This document shows positions 16,765 to 26,422 of a stretch of 64,000 nt of DNA, one piece after another. Both the position numbers and the translations under genes were made by a program. Location of the stretch: NCBI RefSeq assembly GCF_010726765.1, contig NZ_AP022601.1, positions 5,270,001 to 5,334,000 on the forward strand, in the 5' to 3' direction. The stretch's first letter is position 1. Every line of letters starts with the position of its first letter. The notes beneath the pieces are model-generated. The model made no database searches. It saw only the letters and a list, made by a program, of their open reading frames with translations, and was not told the origin of the DNA. This DNA comes from Mycobacterium gallinarum. Its GTDB lineage: Bacteria; Actinomycetota; Actinomycetes; Mycobacteriales; Mycobacteriaceae.

Positions 16765-17904
16765 ATGGTGACTCGTTGCGCCGGGGCAACCCGCAAGCAA
16801 CAGCTGGCGATTCGCCTTGTCGCCGTTGCACTTCTCCTCGGGGGGTGCAGCAGCGCACACGAGCCGGCACCGGGAACCCACGACAGGACCGAGGCCACCG
16901 CGGCGTACGCGCCGGACGAATCCGCGGCCCGCAGCCAGGACGTGCTCAACCGCGCCATCAAGCTTGACGAGCCCGGCTGCTCCGCCGCGGTCGGTGTCGA
17001 CGGCAACGTGGTTTGGAAAGGGGTCCGTGGTCTCGCCGATCTGAAAACCGGCGCCGAGATAACCGACAGCACAGTCTTCGACATCGCTTCTGTGTCCAAG
17101 CAATTCACCGCCACCGCGGTCCTGTTGTTGGTGGACGCGGGCCAGCTCTCGCTCGACGACACCCTGGCCTCCCTGGTGCCGGGGCTCCCCGCGTGGGCCG
17201 AAACGGTGACCGTCGGACAAGTCATGCATCAAACGAGCGGAATCCCGGACTACATCGGACTGCTGGAGGATGCCGGCTATCAGTACAGCGACCGCACGAC
17301 GCAGGAGCAGGCACTGCAGATCCTAGCCGAGGTACAGGATTTGGAGTTCGAGCCCGGCGATCAGTTCGAATACTCGAACTCCAACTATCTGTTGCTGGCC
17401 GACATCGTCCAGCGGGTTTCCGGCCAACCGTTACCCGCCTACCTGAGCACGCAGGTCTTCAAGCCGCTCGATCTAGCCATGGTGATGGACGCCGGCAACT
17501 CGATCCCGGGCAAGGCCCTGTCCTACGGGTTCGACGAGGACACCTCCGAGTACACCGTCTGGAATTCCGCATGGGAGCAGGTCGGTGACGGCGCCGTCGA
17601 AACCACACCCACCCAACTCGTGCGGTGGGCCGATAACTATCGGACCGGAAAGTTGGGCGGCCGGCGCCTCCTCGACGAGCAGGTCGAAGGGGCCGCAGAC
17701 ACCGGATCCGGCGACGGCGATCGTTACGGCGCCGGCATCTTCGTGTACCCCGACGGCAGCCTCGACCACGACGGCTCATGGGCTGGATTCGTCAGTGCGT
17801 TCCGCGTCAGCGCGGATCGACACACATCCATCGCTGTCACCTGCAACACCGACACGCAGGACCCAGTGGCGATCGCCGACGAGCTACAGGACATCTGGGA
17901 ATAG
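16765..17904 (+). CDS. Beta-lactamase family serine hydrolase, lipoprotein
   Basis: 379 aa. Lipoprotein signal peptide with lipobox LLLGGC, ATG 16765 preceded by GGGAGGT. Class C/penicillin-binding fold motifs: SxxK in SVSKQFTA, YxN in EYSNSNYLLLAD, and a C-terminal HDGSWAGF in place of KTG. Such secreted serine hydrolases act as D-Ala-D-Ala peptidases or esterases on the cell surface. Standalone gene; true substrate unknown. Confidence 0.88.
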   Translation: MVTRCAGATRKQQLAIRLVAVALLLGGCSSAHEPAPGTHDRTEATAAYAPDESAARSQDVLNRAIKLDEPGCSAAVGVDGNVVWKGVRGLADLKTGAEITDSTVFDIASVSKQFTATAVLLLVDAGQLSLDDTLASLVPGLPAWAETVTVGQVMHQTSGIPDYIGLLEDAGYQYSDRTTQEQALQILAEVQDLEFEPGDQFEYSNSNYLLLADIVQRVSGQPLPAYLSTQVFKPLDLAMVMDAGNSIPGKALSYGFDEDTSEYTVWNSAWEQVGDGAVETTPTQLVRWADNYRTGKLGGRRLLDEQVEGAADTGSGDGDRYGAGIFVYPDGSLDHDGSWAGFVSAFRVSADRHTSIAVTCNTDTQDPVAIADELQDIWE

Positions 17905-17949
17905 AACTTGGACCTACCGAATGTCGGTGCGTCCAAGAACTACTCGGTT

Positions 17950-18921
17950 CTAGTCGACCTGTTTCCACCAGGAGATGACAGCCATCAACATCGCCGTCAC
18001 CAAGGCGACCAGGACCCACAGCACGAGGCCAACGTCGATCCACGCGCCCGGCGGCGGTGCTCCCGGCAAGATGTTCCGGAGCGGGACAACCGCGAACAGC
18101 ATCGCGGCGTACCACGTCAGGAACGGCATCTGGAACGCCTTCCGTCGTGTGATCACCTGCAGGGCAGTGGCAATCGCCAACGTGGGCAGCGTGATCAACA
18201 CTATGCAGATTCCGAGATCGAATGCCAGCGGACCGAGTGACCGTTTCATCGTCACCTGCATCGCTTCGTCGGTGCCCGAGGTCTGCGGTCCCGGAGGAAC
18301 CTCTTCGGCTGTGATATCCCAGCCCTGCAGCGCGCCCTCTACCTCCACGCGGGCAGGCATGAACTGCCGCTCTTCACCCGATCCGACAAGCAGCGTGGCG
18401 CTGATCGGCTCGCTCCTGTACGAGTCGAACGGCCAGTTGTTCACGTCACCGTTGAGGTCGAGGGTGGTCGTCTTCTCGGCAGGCGCCTCCCCTGCGGGGA
18501 AACTCAAGTCGCCCAACGTGTTCCACGGGAACAACCGCACCGATATGTCGGTGTTGAGTACCTCGAGACGTTCATCGGTGAGGTCATCCTGCGGAATGAC
18601 GAGCACCTTGACATCGGCTTGATAGTCGACGGTGCGCAAGGCCTTCACGGTCACGAGGACGACGGTTTCGGATCCGTCGCCGGTGTCGGCGGGGCCCAAC
18701 TCGGTCGACGATCCCGACAGCCACCAGTAGGCGAACAGCGTGCCGACGTAGGCCAGCAGGACCACCGCGACGACGCCGACGATGGTTCCGACGCGCCGGC
18801 CCGATGTGGGCTCGGGAGCGCCGTGGCGCGAACTTGCCTGGCGCTCTGGCGCCGCTGGGCTCTGGGGTTCCACGGACGGAATGTTAGGGCTGCTCGACGG
18901 TTCTGTCCTTGCTTTAGACAC
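17950..18921 (-). CDS. DUF4436 membrane protein
   Basis: 323 aa. Cytosolic Ser/Pro-rich N-terminus, membrane helix about 44-67 (VGTIVGVVAVVLLAYVGTLFAYW), a large extracellular beta-rich domain, and three C-terminal helices (LGICIVLITLPTLAIATAL, MPFLTWYAAMLFAVVPL, IDVGLVLWVLVALVTAML). This layout is DUF4436, common in mycobacteria and without known function. GTG start. Convergent with the serine hydrolase. Confidence 0.82.
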   Translation of the reverse strand: MSKARTEPSSSPNIPSVEPQSPAAPERQASSRHGAPEPTSGRRVGTIVGVVAVVLLAYVGTLFAYWWLSGSSTELGPADTGDGSETVVLVTVKALRTVDYQADVKVLVIPQDDLTDERLEVLNTDISVRLFPWNTLGDLSFPAGEAPAEKTTTLDLNGDVNNWPFDSYRSEPISATLLVGSGEERQFMPARVEVEGALQGWDITAEEVPPGPQTSGTDEAMQVTMKRSLGPLAFDLGICIVLITLPTLAIATALQVITRRKAFQMPFLTWYAAMLFAVVPLRNILPGAPPPGAWIDVGLVLWVLVALVTAMLMAVISWWKQVD

Positions 18922-19015
18922 AGCCGTCTACGCCAATGTCAATAATGTTCACCTTTGCGCCTGCAAACCGACTACCAGCGAGTTATCAAGATCGAATTTC
19001 GTCGGTTGGATAGCG

Positions 19016-19897
19016 CTATTTCCAGTGGGGTTCGAGCAGCGTGGACCAGGCTTCGTCGAGTTGCTGCCACTCGGCCGGGCAGCCCGACGCGCGGTCTTCG
19101 GGCAGTTGTTCGTTGGTTACCAAGTCGCCGTTGGCGTCCGGGTTCGACCCGTAGATCCAGCACTCCAGGTTGTACACGCGCTGCAGGTTCAGTGAGTGTT
19201 CGTCCGCCATGTCGTCCGCGGTGAACTCGGTCTGCACCTCGGCAAGCGAGGCGAACGCGCGCGCGAAGTCCTTGACGGCCTGCACCGACTCCGGGTCGAC
19301 CCTGCCGTCCTCGTCCGGCGTCAACAAGATGTATGCAGAGGCCTGATCGGCCACGTCCTCCTCGCGACCGGTCACCGGCAGGTCGTAGATGCTGACCGCC
19401 ATGTGGCCGACCTCGTGGTAGAACGTCGCGTACTCGGAGTTGAGTGCCGACTCGACAGGGTCTGGATCACCGGCCTTCGTGAAAACCCCTTGGGCCCAGT
19501 CGGTGTCCTCGTAGCACATGGTGATGGTGTTGTCGCTCTCGCTCCAGAATGCGTTGGGCTGTCCGCACTGCGACCCGCGCAGCTGTATGTCGTTGGGCAG
19601 CACCAGTGTCTGGTTGATGTCGTCGGCGAGGTCTTCGAGCATGCGATTGTCCTGCTGAATTTTCTTCCCGTTCAGTGCCTCAGGCGTGTCGGCGTCTTCG
19701 TAGGTGACGATCATCGTTCCGCCAGGGCCGTCGGGGCCGGGCGCCTCCGGGGCGCCGTTCTCCGCATCGACTTTTCCCTTCGCCGAGGTTTCGGCGGCCG
19801 CGGGTGACTCCGGAGCGTCGGCCTCTTCACTGGGCGAGCTGCCGCACCCGGCCACGATCAATCCAGCCGCCATCAGCGGCACAATCCGACTGCGCAT
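19016..19897 (-). CDS. Putative metallopeptidase lipoprotein (DUF4344 type)
   Basis: 293 aa. Signal peptide with lipobox LIVAGC; a Pro/Glu-rich linker; then the zinc motif HEVGH in ATFYHEVGHMAVSIYDLPVTG and the family motif GREEDVADQASAYI, where the Glu/Asp provide the third ligand. Cysteines near the middle and C-terminus suggest disulfides. Exported, probably acting in the envelope. Whether it is proteolytically active is not established for this family. Confidence 0.85.
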   Translation of the reverse strand: MRSRIVPLMAAGLIVAGCGSSPSEEADAPESPAAAETSAKGKVDAENGAPEAPGPDGPGGTMIVTYEDADTPEALNGKKIQQDNRMLEDLADDINQTLVLPNDIQLRGSQCGQPNAFWSESDNTITMCYEDTDWAQGVFTKAGDPDPVESALNSEYATFYHEVGHMAVSIYDLPVTGREEDVADQASAYILLTPDEDGRVDPESVQAVKDFARAFASLAEVQTEFTADDMADEHSLNLQRVYNLECWIYGSNPDANGDLVTNEQLPEDRASGCPAEWQQLDEAWSTLLEPHWK

Positions 19898-20007
19898 GGT
19901 TTCCCCTCAGCTGAGACCCCTGAAATTGACACCGTCGCAGATTTTGGGTGCGAAGTAAATGGTGACCAGCTGATTTGTTGAATCGGGATAGCGAGATGTG
20001 CAGCCAG

Positions 20008-21267
20008 CTAGGGCCTCGCCGGGTAGGCCAAGGCGTCGACGACGCCGCCGCCGTTGGTGTCACCGCCGAGCAGAACCGTCGACGTCCCCGCCGTCGGGTC
20101 GTAGTCGACGAGCGTCTCGCCGCTGCCGCACGACAGGGTCGCCTGCAACTGAAGGTTGCCATCGTGGACGCCGAGCACGCGCACGCTGTGGCGCTCGTCC
20201 ACCTGCGGAACATCCACCGCAGTGGTTGTTCCGTCGGCTTCGTTGAGCTTGCCGAGGAACACCATGCCGCATCCGCCGGCCGCCTGAATGAAGGTGCCCT
20301 GGGGCAATTTCCAGGCGTCCAGGTCGGCGACGGACGGACCTTGCGACCCGTCGTTCTCCGCCGTCAGCGGGGTCGGCGCCGAACCGTCGACAGGTACGAG
20401 CCACAGCCGCGAATAGCTGAAATCCGTTCCGTTGCAACGCGCTACGGCGACGCCGACGTCCCACCACCGCGTCGGCGAGCAGTGGCTGGCGTCGGGGACC
20501 GGCAGAAACTTGCCCGGCGCGCCGTCATTGCCCATCATCGCCAGACCGGCATCGGTGCCGAGCATCAGCTCGGTGCCGTCGGAAGTGGAGAGGACTGAGG
20601 CGTTGAACTCGCTGCCGAGTTTGTCCACCGGATAGGTGAGCTGCTGCTTGCCGGTGAGGTCGACGCGTGTGAGCGATGCCGGGCTGTCGACGTCGTTCGA
20701 CTTCAGCAGCAGCACCGCCTTGCCTTCGGGCTTCGTGTAGCGCGGGTCGGCGGAGTAGCCGCCGTCGACCCGGAAGGAGGTCCGCTCGCCGGTGCGCAGA
20801 TCGACCTCCATCACGACCAAGTCGTCATCATGGCGGGAGAACAGCGCACGGGTCCCGTCGCCGGACCAGTCGACAAGGGTGGGCAGGGAACCGGATTCGC
20901 CGGGCGCTTCGAAGGTCGTGATCGCGTAGCGGCCCCCCTCGGGGTTGACGAGGTACAGCGTCGTCTCCGAGTTGTAGGGCGTCGGGTCGCCTGGCTCGAC
21001 CTCGTCACCGGCGTTCGTCGGGGTGGCGGCGTTCCACATCGCGAGCGTCCAGCCGGGGCCGACCTCTGACCACGGTACGTCCTGGATGGGCGCTTCCTCG
21101 TTGTAGGCGGCCATCGTTGCGGCATGGGGTGTCGCCCGCGTTGAGGTGGCTGGCGCCGACGGCGCGGGTTCGCTGGGGCGCGCGGCCGGTTCCGTCGACG
21201 ACGAGCATCCGACCACCACCGCCGCTGTCGCCGCGACGACCGCGGCTCGACGGAAGATCTGATTCAT
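20008..21267 (-). CDS. Lipoprotein with predicted beta-propeller-like body
   Basis: 419 aa. Signal peptide with VVVGC lipobox, Ala/Pro/Ser linker, then repeated blocks such as TLYLVNPEGGRYAITTF, LVVMEVDLRTGERTSF, LWLVPVDGSAPTPLT and DWSGDGTRALF that resemble propeller blades. Ends with paired cysteines (GGCGM, LSCGSG). No catalytic motif recognised. Probably surface exposed. Same strand as the metallopeptidase, 110 bp apart. Confidence 0.75.
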   Translation of the reverse strand: MNQIFRRAAVVAATAAVVVGCSSSTEPAARPSEPAPSAPATSTRATPHAATMAAYNEEAPIQDVPWSEVGPGWTLAMWNAATPTNAGDEVEPGDPTPYNSETTLYLVNPEGGRYAITTFEAPGESGSLPTLVDWSGDGTRALFSRHDDDLVVMEVDLRTGERTSFRVDGGYSADPRYTKPEGKAVLLLKSNDVDSPASLTRVDLTGKQQLTYPVDKLGSEFNASVLSTSDGTELMLGTDAGLAMMGNDGAPGKFLPVPDASHCSPTRWWDVGVAVARCNGTDFSYSRLWLVPVDGSAPTPLTAENDGSQGPSVADLDAWKLPQGTFIQAAGGCGMVFLGKLNEADGTTTAVDVPQVDERHSVRVLGVHDGNLQLQATLSCGSGETLVDYDPTAGTSTVLLGGDTNGGGVVDALAYPARP

Positions 21268-21362
21268 GTGCAGTCCTTTCCAGTGGTGGAAGGGTGCACA
21301 AGACGGCTTGGAGGATTCTTGATGCGGTCGCCATCGGGGGATTGAACTAGGCGATCAACCCG

Positions 21363-21845
21363 TCAGCGTGGGGTGAACTTGACCGCGACGATCTTGTCGC
21401 GGGCGAACGCCTCGGCGAACTCGTCGACGGTCGGGATGCGGTCGTCGCGGAATTTGAGTCCCATCATCGTCTGGGCTTTCTTGACGCCGTAGGACTGGGC
21501 GGCGCGGTGCGCGAGATCGGCGACGGCGGCCGGGTCCGAGATGACTTCGCCGTGCATCTTCGTGGTCTTGCCGTTGTGTAGAACCTCGGCGTCGGCGCCG
21601 CCGCTGAAGTTGTGCTTCCACCCCGCGTTCGCGATGGCGTACAGCGCGCCGTCGATGTGGTGAGCGCTCACCGGAATCGAGAACTGGCGGCCGGATTTGC
21701 GTCCCTTGAAGTTGAGCACCATCAGCTGCTTGCGTAGTGAACCGGCCAGTGGTGTGCCCAGCAGCTTGCGCAGCAACGGGTTGACGATACGGAGCAGCTT
21801 TTCGGGTGGATGCCCAGCGGCGACTGCGGGTTCCTGATCGGTCAT
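21363..21845 (-). CDS. Deazaflavin (F420)-dependent nitroreductase family protein
   Basis: About 160 aa from ATG 21845 (a GTG at 21854 is also in frame). LNFKGRKSGRQFSIPVSAHHIDGALYAI and a following AGWKHNFSGGADAEV correspond to the split beta-barrel of the Ddn/FDOR-A family, whose members use F420H2 to reduce quinones or nitro-compounds. Small soluble or membrane-associated protein. Substrate unknown. Confidence 0.82.
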   Translation of the reverse strand: MTDQEPAVAAGHPPEKLLRIVNPLLRKLLGTPLAGSLRKQLMVLNFKGRKSGRQFSIPVSAHHIDGALYAIANAGWKHNFSGGADAEVLHNGKTTKMHGEVISDPAAVADLAHRAAQSYGVKKAQTMMGLKFRDDRIPTVDEFAEAFARDKIVAVKFTPR

Positions 21846-21891
21846 AGCGCTCACGGTATGCCTGATCGGAGACGCGCTGATAGGTATTGCG

Positions 21892-22278
21892 TTAAAGGTT
21901 TTCCAGGTCGTCGGGGACGTCGACGGCGTTCTCGCGCAGCGCCTCGATCGGTACGACGTCGAGCGTGCGTTCGTGGGTGCAGGCCAGGACGACCGGGGCC
22001 GCGTAGCCGTCCTGGTATGCCCGCAGCCAGTTCACCGCGGTGACGCACCAGCGGTCGCCGGGCTCCAGACCGGGAAAGCGGTATTGCGGCATCGGGGTGG
22101 ACAGATCGTTGCCGATAGAGCGTTGATGGTCGAGGAATTCTGCGGTCACGACGGCGCAGATGGTGTGTCTGCCCACGTCCTGCGGTCCGGTCGAACAGCA
22201 GCCGTCGCGGTAGAAGCCGGTCATCGGATCGGTGCCGCACGGCTCGAGCGGGCCGCCCAATACATTGCGTTCACCCAC
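21892..22278 (-). CDS. DUF2237 family protein
   Basis: 128 aa from GTG 22278. NVLGGPLEPCGTDPMTGFYRDGCC is the family opening; HTICAVVTAEFL, GDRWCVTAVNWLRA and ACTHERTLDVVP follow. DUF2237 proteins are short, cysteine-bearing and of unknown function, widespread in bacteria. The frame is open upstream through the hairpin repeat, but the family start fits 22278. Confidence 0.83.
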   Translation of the reverse strand: MGERNVLGGPLEPCGTDPMTGFYRDGCCSTGPQDVGRHTICAVVTAEFLDHQRSIGNDLSTPMPQYRFPGLEPGDRWCVTAVNWLRAYQDGYAAPVVLACTHERTLDVVPIEALRENAVDVPDDLENL

Positions 22279-22362
22279 CGTCCCATTATGGCCTCCAGGT
22301 GTTCGCGGCTCGCTGCATTCGCTCGCTTGATCGCGCGCCGGCTCGAGGTGCCTACATGCGAG

Positions 22363-22445
22363 CTGCCAACGTCTGAGCGACTTTGTCGCTGAAGTTCCCC
22401 GGCCCTTGTAGTAGGTGAGCGACATTTTCGCTCAGAGGTTGGCAC
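22363..22445 (-). repeat. Paired-hairpin dispersed repeat, copy A
   Basis: About 83 bp bounded by a 7-bp inverted repeat TGCCAAC / GTTGGCA (22364-22370, 22438-22444) and holding two internal hairpins: AGCGAC-TTT-GTCGCT (22376-22390) and TGAGCGA-CATTT-TCGCTCA (22416-22434). Its reverse complement aligns with the copy at 46431-46512, stems conserved and loops and centre diverged. Lies between DUF2237 and the flippase-like gene. Confidence 0.85.
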
Positions 22446-22486
22446 AGAGAGGTATTCACCCAGCAACCACCGGGCTCGACCCAGGG

Positions 22487-24859
22487 CTAGATCCGCCCGT
22501 TCTGCGTCATCCACCGCATGACCTGCCAGCCGACGAACACCGGCAGCCAGGTCGTCAGCACGCGGTAGAGCAGCACCGCCGGAACGGCGATCGCGGCGGT
22601 CATTCCGAACGCGGCCAAGCCGCCGATCAACGCGGCCTCCACCGCGCCCACTCCGCCGGGCGTCGGCGCCGCCGAGGCCAACGTGCCGCCGATCATCGTC
22701 ACGACGGTGACGGTGATGAACGAGGTGTCGCCGCCGAACGCCTCGATGGCCGCCCACAACGCGAATGCATTGCCGAGAGTGGTTGCTGCACAACCGAGTA
22801 CGATTACCGCCAGTCGCTTCGGTTCGCGGCCCAGTTCGATGAGATGGCCGATCACCTCCTGCAGTCGCGGCCGCACCGACGTCGCGAGCCAGCGTCGCAG
22901 CCGGGGCACCAGCAGGAAGGTGCCGATCAATCCCAGCAGCAGGCCGCCCACCAGATACAGGACGTTGACGCTGGGCACGAACCGAGAGAGGTTGGCGGAC
23001 ACACCCGCCGCGGTGCTGAAGAAGATCAACAACACGATGTGGGTCATCACCTGCACCGATTGTTGCAGCGCGACAGCGGTCGTCGCGCGCATCGGGGTGA
23101 CGCCGCCCTTCTGCAGATATCTCGCGCTGAGTGCAAGACCGCCGACGCCCGCTGGGGTCGTCGTCGCAGCGAACTTGTTCGCCACCTGCATGACGATCAG
23201 GCCCCATAGCTTCACCACGCTGTCGGCGGCCGCCCACAGCGCTGCCGCCGCACCGAGATAAGTCAGCCCCGACGCCGCCAGTCCCAGTAGCGCGAACCAC
23301 CAGTTCGCAGTGCGGAGTTCGGTGAGAAAGGTCGGGACCGAGCTGATGAACGGATACGCGACGTACACCAGCGCAATCAACAGCACGAGCTGGATCAGCT
23401 GGCTGCGCGTGAATCGGGTGACGGTCTCGGTCCGGATCTCATCGACGCGTGTCTGACGCTTCACCTCGTCACGCGCGGTGGAGATGACGGTCTTCGCGTC
23501 TCGCACAGATTGCCGGATATGAAGTGGCACAGCTGCTTTGGTGAGACGCCGCGATGCCGATAGCACAGTGTCCTTGCCGAACGCATCGATCGCCGCACGT
23601 ACGGCCGACGGCGCGTCGTACAGATGGGTCGTCGTCACCAACAACTGTGCGATGTCCGAGCGCAGCTGCGCGTCGGTCGCACCGTACTCGGCGCTGCCGA
23701 AGCCACCGAACAACACGGTCTCCTCGACGGTGATCTCGCTGGCGCGCAGGTCCCCGTGTGAGATCTGGCAGTCGTGAAGTTCGCGCAACGACTCCCAGAC
23801 CCGGTCGACGGGAATGGCTGCCGTGCAATCGCCGAGCGGCGTCCCGTGCGCGGGGGTGTGCGCGTACAACGTCCAGCTGCGCTCGAGCCCGGCCACCGCG
23901 ATCGTGGAGATGTTGGCGAGCTTCAGCTGACCGATCGCGATCACCATCAGCGCCCGGTGTTCCACCGCGCGACGCATCGACGCGTGCAGGGGTGCGGTCT
24001 CCCTATCGCGGAACCGCACCTTTCGCCACACCTGAAGCAGCACACCGCCGCCGCGCTGGTGCGGTCCGTACATCTCCATCACGGCCGTCGTCTGCTGCTG
24101 GTCGCATTCCGCATGCAGGATCAGCGGCCCGGCACCGGACGGCCGCACCACCTTGAGCGCGGTCACGACGCACCCGCGACGCGCCATGGCGCGAACAGCC
24201 CCCTCCAGCGGTACATCGAGGCCGGGAGTGCCGACGACGAGCACGACCAGCGCGCCGATGAACCAGCCCACGGCGAGCCCGAACAGCGAGCGCGCCGGAA
24301 CCACCGCGCTGATCACGAGATGGATCGGTACGAACGCCAGCAACAGCGCCCACCATGACCGCCGCCACCGAGCGGGCAGCCAGGGCCCCGAAACGGTGAG
24401 CACCGCGGCGAGCATCGCGATCCAGCGCGGGTCGTCGACGAACTGCGACGGCACCGTGTCGAGCCGATCCCGAAGGTCGAAGTGCCATTGCGGCGCCGCG
24501 ATGCCCGCGTTGGTGATCGACAGCGCCAGACCGGCGATCGCAGCGGCGGCCGCGTATGCGCCGAGGAGTTTCCACTGTCTGGCGACGATGAGGCTGACCA
24601 GGATGACGAACGGCAACGCCAGGATCGCGACGCCGTACGCGAGGTACACCAGGTTGGCCTGGGTGGGGGTGAGGACCGCGACGATCTCGGAGATCGACCG
24701 TTCCAGGGCGACCCACTCGTTGCGTGTGATCAGCGAGCTGGTGATGACGACGGCGAGAAACACCGCGGACAGGACCAGCCGGAAGATGTCGTTGGTCCGG
24801 CGGGTCAACGGTTGCAGCAAGCTACCCGTGACGGTGATGTCCCGCCCGTCAACTCGCAT
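22487..24859 (-). CDS. Large flippase-like (lysylphosphatidylglycerol synthase TM family) membrane protein with pseudokinase-like middle domain
   Basis: 790 aa. N-terminal membrane bundle (about 30-245), a cytosolic segment (about 250-480), and a C-terminal UPF0104/LPG_synthase_TM bundle of eight or so helices with the signature TTTPAGVGGLALSARYL and SAAPTPGGVGAVEAAL. The middle contains SHGDLRASEITVE and VLFGGFGSAEYG, which look like the HxDLxxxN and DFG motifs of APH/RIO-type kinases but with N and D replaced by E and G. Probably transports or flips an envelope lipid; regulation by the kinase-like part is inference. Start at ATG 24859. Confidence 0.8.
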   Translation of the reverse strand: MRVDGRDITVTGSLLQPLTRRTNDIFRLVLSAVFLAVVITSSLITRNEWVALERSISEIVAVLTPTQANLVYLAYGVAILALPFVILVSLIVARQWKLLGAYAAAAAIAGLALSITNAGIAAPQWHFDLRDRLDTVPSQFVDDPRWIAMLAAVLTVSGPWLPARWRRSWWALLLAFVPIHLVISAVVPARSLFGLAVGWFIGALVVLVVGTPGLDVPLEGAVRAMARRGCVVTALKVVRPSGAGPLILHAECDQQQTTAVMEMYGPHQRGGGVLLQVWRKVRFRDRETAPLHASMRRAVEHRALMVIAIGQLKLANISTIAVAGLERSWTLYAHTPAHGTPLGDCTAAIPVDRVWESLRELHDCQISHGDLRASEITVEETVLFGGFGSAEYGATDAQLRSDIAQLLVTTTHLYDAPSAVRAAIDAFGKDTVLSASRRLTKAAVPLHIRQSVRDAKTVISTARDEVKRQTRVDEIRTETVTRFTRSQLIQLVLLIALVYVAYPFISSVPTFLTELRTANWWFALLGLAASGLTYLGAAAALWAAADSVVKLWGLIVMQVANKFAATTTPAGVGGLALSARYLQKGGVTPMRATTAVALQQSVQVMTHIVLLIFFSTAAGVSANLSRFVPSVNVLYLVGGLLLGLIGTFLLVPRLRRWLATSVRPRLQEVIGHLIELGREPKRLAVIVLGCAATTLGNAFALWAAIEAFGGDTSFITVTVVTMIGGTLASAAPTPGGVGAVEAALIGGLAAFGMTAAIAVPAVLLYRVLTTWLPVFVGWQVMRWMTQNGRI

Positions 24860-24992
24860 AGACAAAGGATCTTTCGGATGCGGCGCGCCGGTGCGCGACT
24901 CGCCGACACATTAGCCGCACATCTCGTTGTCGAGGCTATCGGAAACGCCCGACCCGTTGCCTGGACCGACTCCCGCACGTAGCGTATTAGGC

Positions 24993-26351
24993 ATGGGTCC
25001 AACAGCGCGAAATGCTCTCCCCCCTGGGCCCAAAGTGCCCGCGTCGGTGCAGCTGGTGTTGATGATGCGATGGTGGCCGCAGTTCGTCGCGTCGTGCCGG
25101 CGTCGCTACGGCACGATCTTCACGCTGCGTAACACGATGATGGGCGAGATGGTCTATCTGGCCGACCCGGAGACCATCAAGACGGTGTTCGCCGGCGACC
25201 CTCGAATTTTCCATGCGGGCGAAGCCAATTCGATGCTGGCCGGTTTGTTGGGCTCGAGCTCGGTTCTGGTCATCGACGGCGACGTCCATCGCGAACGGCG
25301 CAAGCTGATGATGGCGCCGTTCCATCGTGACGCGGTCGCACGCCAGGCCGACCTGATGGCCGACATCGCCGCGGAGAACATCGCCGGCTGGCCGGTGGGC
25401 CAGGCGTTCGCGGTGGCGCCGAAAACGTCGGAGATCACGTTGGAGGTGATCCTGCGGACGGTGATCGGCGCCAGCGATCCGGCGCGGCTCGCCGCACTGC
25501 GCGACGTGATGCCCCGGCTGTTGAAAGTCGGCCCCTGGGAGTCGTTGGCCATCGGGAAACCGAAGCTGCAGAAGAGCCCGGCATGGCGGCGGTTCGCGCG
25601 CAATATGGCCGAAGCCGACCGGCTGCTATACGCCGAAATAGCCGAACGACGCGCCGATCCGAACCTCGCCGAGCGCACCGACGCCCTGGCCATGCTGGTT
25701 CAGGCCGGCGAGGCCGACGGAACCGGGATGAGCGACAAGGAATTGCGTGATCAGCTGATCACTCTGCTGGTGGCGGGCCACGACACCACGGCGACCGGGC
25801 TGGCGTGGGCATTGGAGCGGCTCACCCGCCACCCACAGATTCTGGCGCGAGCCGTCGCCGCGGCCGAGGCCGGCGATGCCGCCGGTGACGAGTACCTCGA
25901 CGCGATCGCCAAGGAGACGCTGCGGATCCGCCCGGTGGTCCCCGACGTCGGCCGGATCCTGAAGGAACCCGTCGAGGTTGGGGGATACCAGCTACCGGTC
26001 GGGGTGATGGTCGTCCCCAGCATCACGTCGGTGCACGCTGATCCGAACGTCTACCCGAACCCCGAGAAGTTCGATCCGGACCGGATGGTCGGCGCGACGC
26101 TGAGCCCGACGACGTGGTTCCCGTTCGGCGGCGGCAATCGGCGTTGTCTCGGTGCAGGTTTCGCGATGGTGGAGATGCGGATCGTGCTGCGCGAGATCCT
26201 GCGCCGGGTTGAGTTGAGCACCACCTCCGAGCCTGGTGAGAAGACGAGACTCAAGCACGTCATCATGACGCCGCAGCGCGGCGGACAGATCACCGTCCGT
26301 GCCGTCAAGAAGGTCGCGCCCACCGGCCCAGTTCAAGCCGCCCACTCGTAG
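24993..26351 (+). CDS. Cytochrome P450, CYP135B-like
   Basis: 452 aa. I-helix LLVAGHDTTATGLAWALER, ExxR in KETLRIRP, and heme loop FPFGGGNRRCLGAGFA with the ligand Cys385. The N-terminus (LPPGPKVPASVQ, IKTVFAGDPRIFHAGEANSMLAGLLG) agrees closely with M. tuberculosis CYP135B1 (Rv0568), and the locus is syntenic with it. A soluble monooxygenase needing a ferredoxin encoded elsewhere; substrate unknown. Divergent from the flippase-like gene. Confidence 0.9.
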   Translation: MGPTARNALPPGPKVPASVQLVLMMRWWPQFVASCRRRYGTIFTLRNTMMGEMVYLADPETIKTVFAGDPRIFHAGEANSMLAGLLGSSSVLVIDGDVHRERRKLMMAPFHRDAVARQADLMADIAAENIAGWPVGQAFAVAPKTSEITLEVILRTVIGASDPARLAALRDVMPRLLKVGPWESLAIGKPKLQKSPAWRRFARNMAEADRLLYAEIAERRADPNLAERTDALAMLVQAGEADGTGMSDKELRDQLITLLVAGHDTTATGLAWALERLTRHPQILARAVAAAEAGDAAGDEYLDAIAKETLRIRPVVPDVGRILKEPVEVGGYQLPVGVMVVPSITSVHADPNVYPNPEKFDPDRMVGATLSPTTWFPFGGGNRRCLGAGFAMVEMRIVLREILRRVELSTTSEPGEKTRLKHVIMTPQRGGQITVRAVKKVAPTGPVQAAHS

Positions 26352-26422
26352 GACTTTCTGGCAAACGTGATGTAGTTTCGATCGACACGTGACGCGGGGG
26401 GCCCGCTGCCGAGGAGTTGACG

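Noticed and set aside
22221..23300. 359-codon minus-strand frame overlapping the flippase-like gene and repeat copy A
   Set aside because: Out of frame with the flippase-like protein, low-complexity Arg/Gly composition; it only joins shadow sequence to the hairpin repeat.
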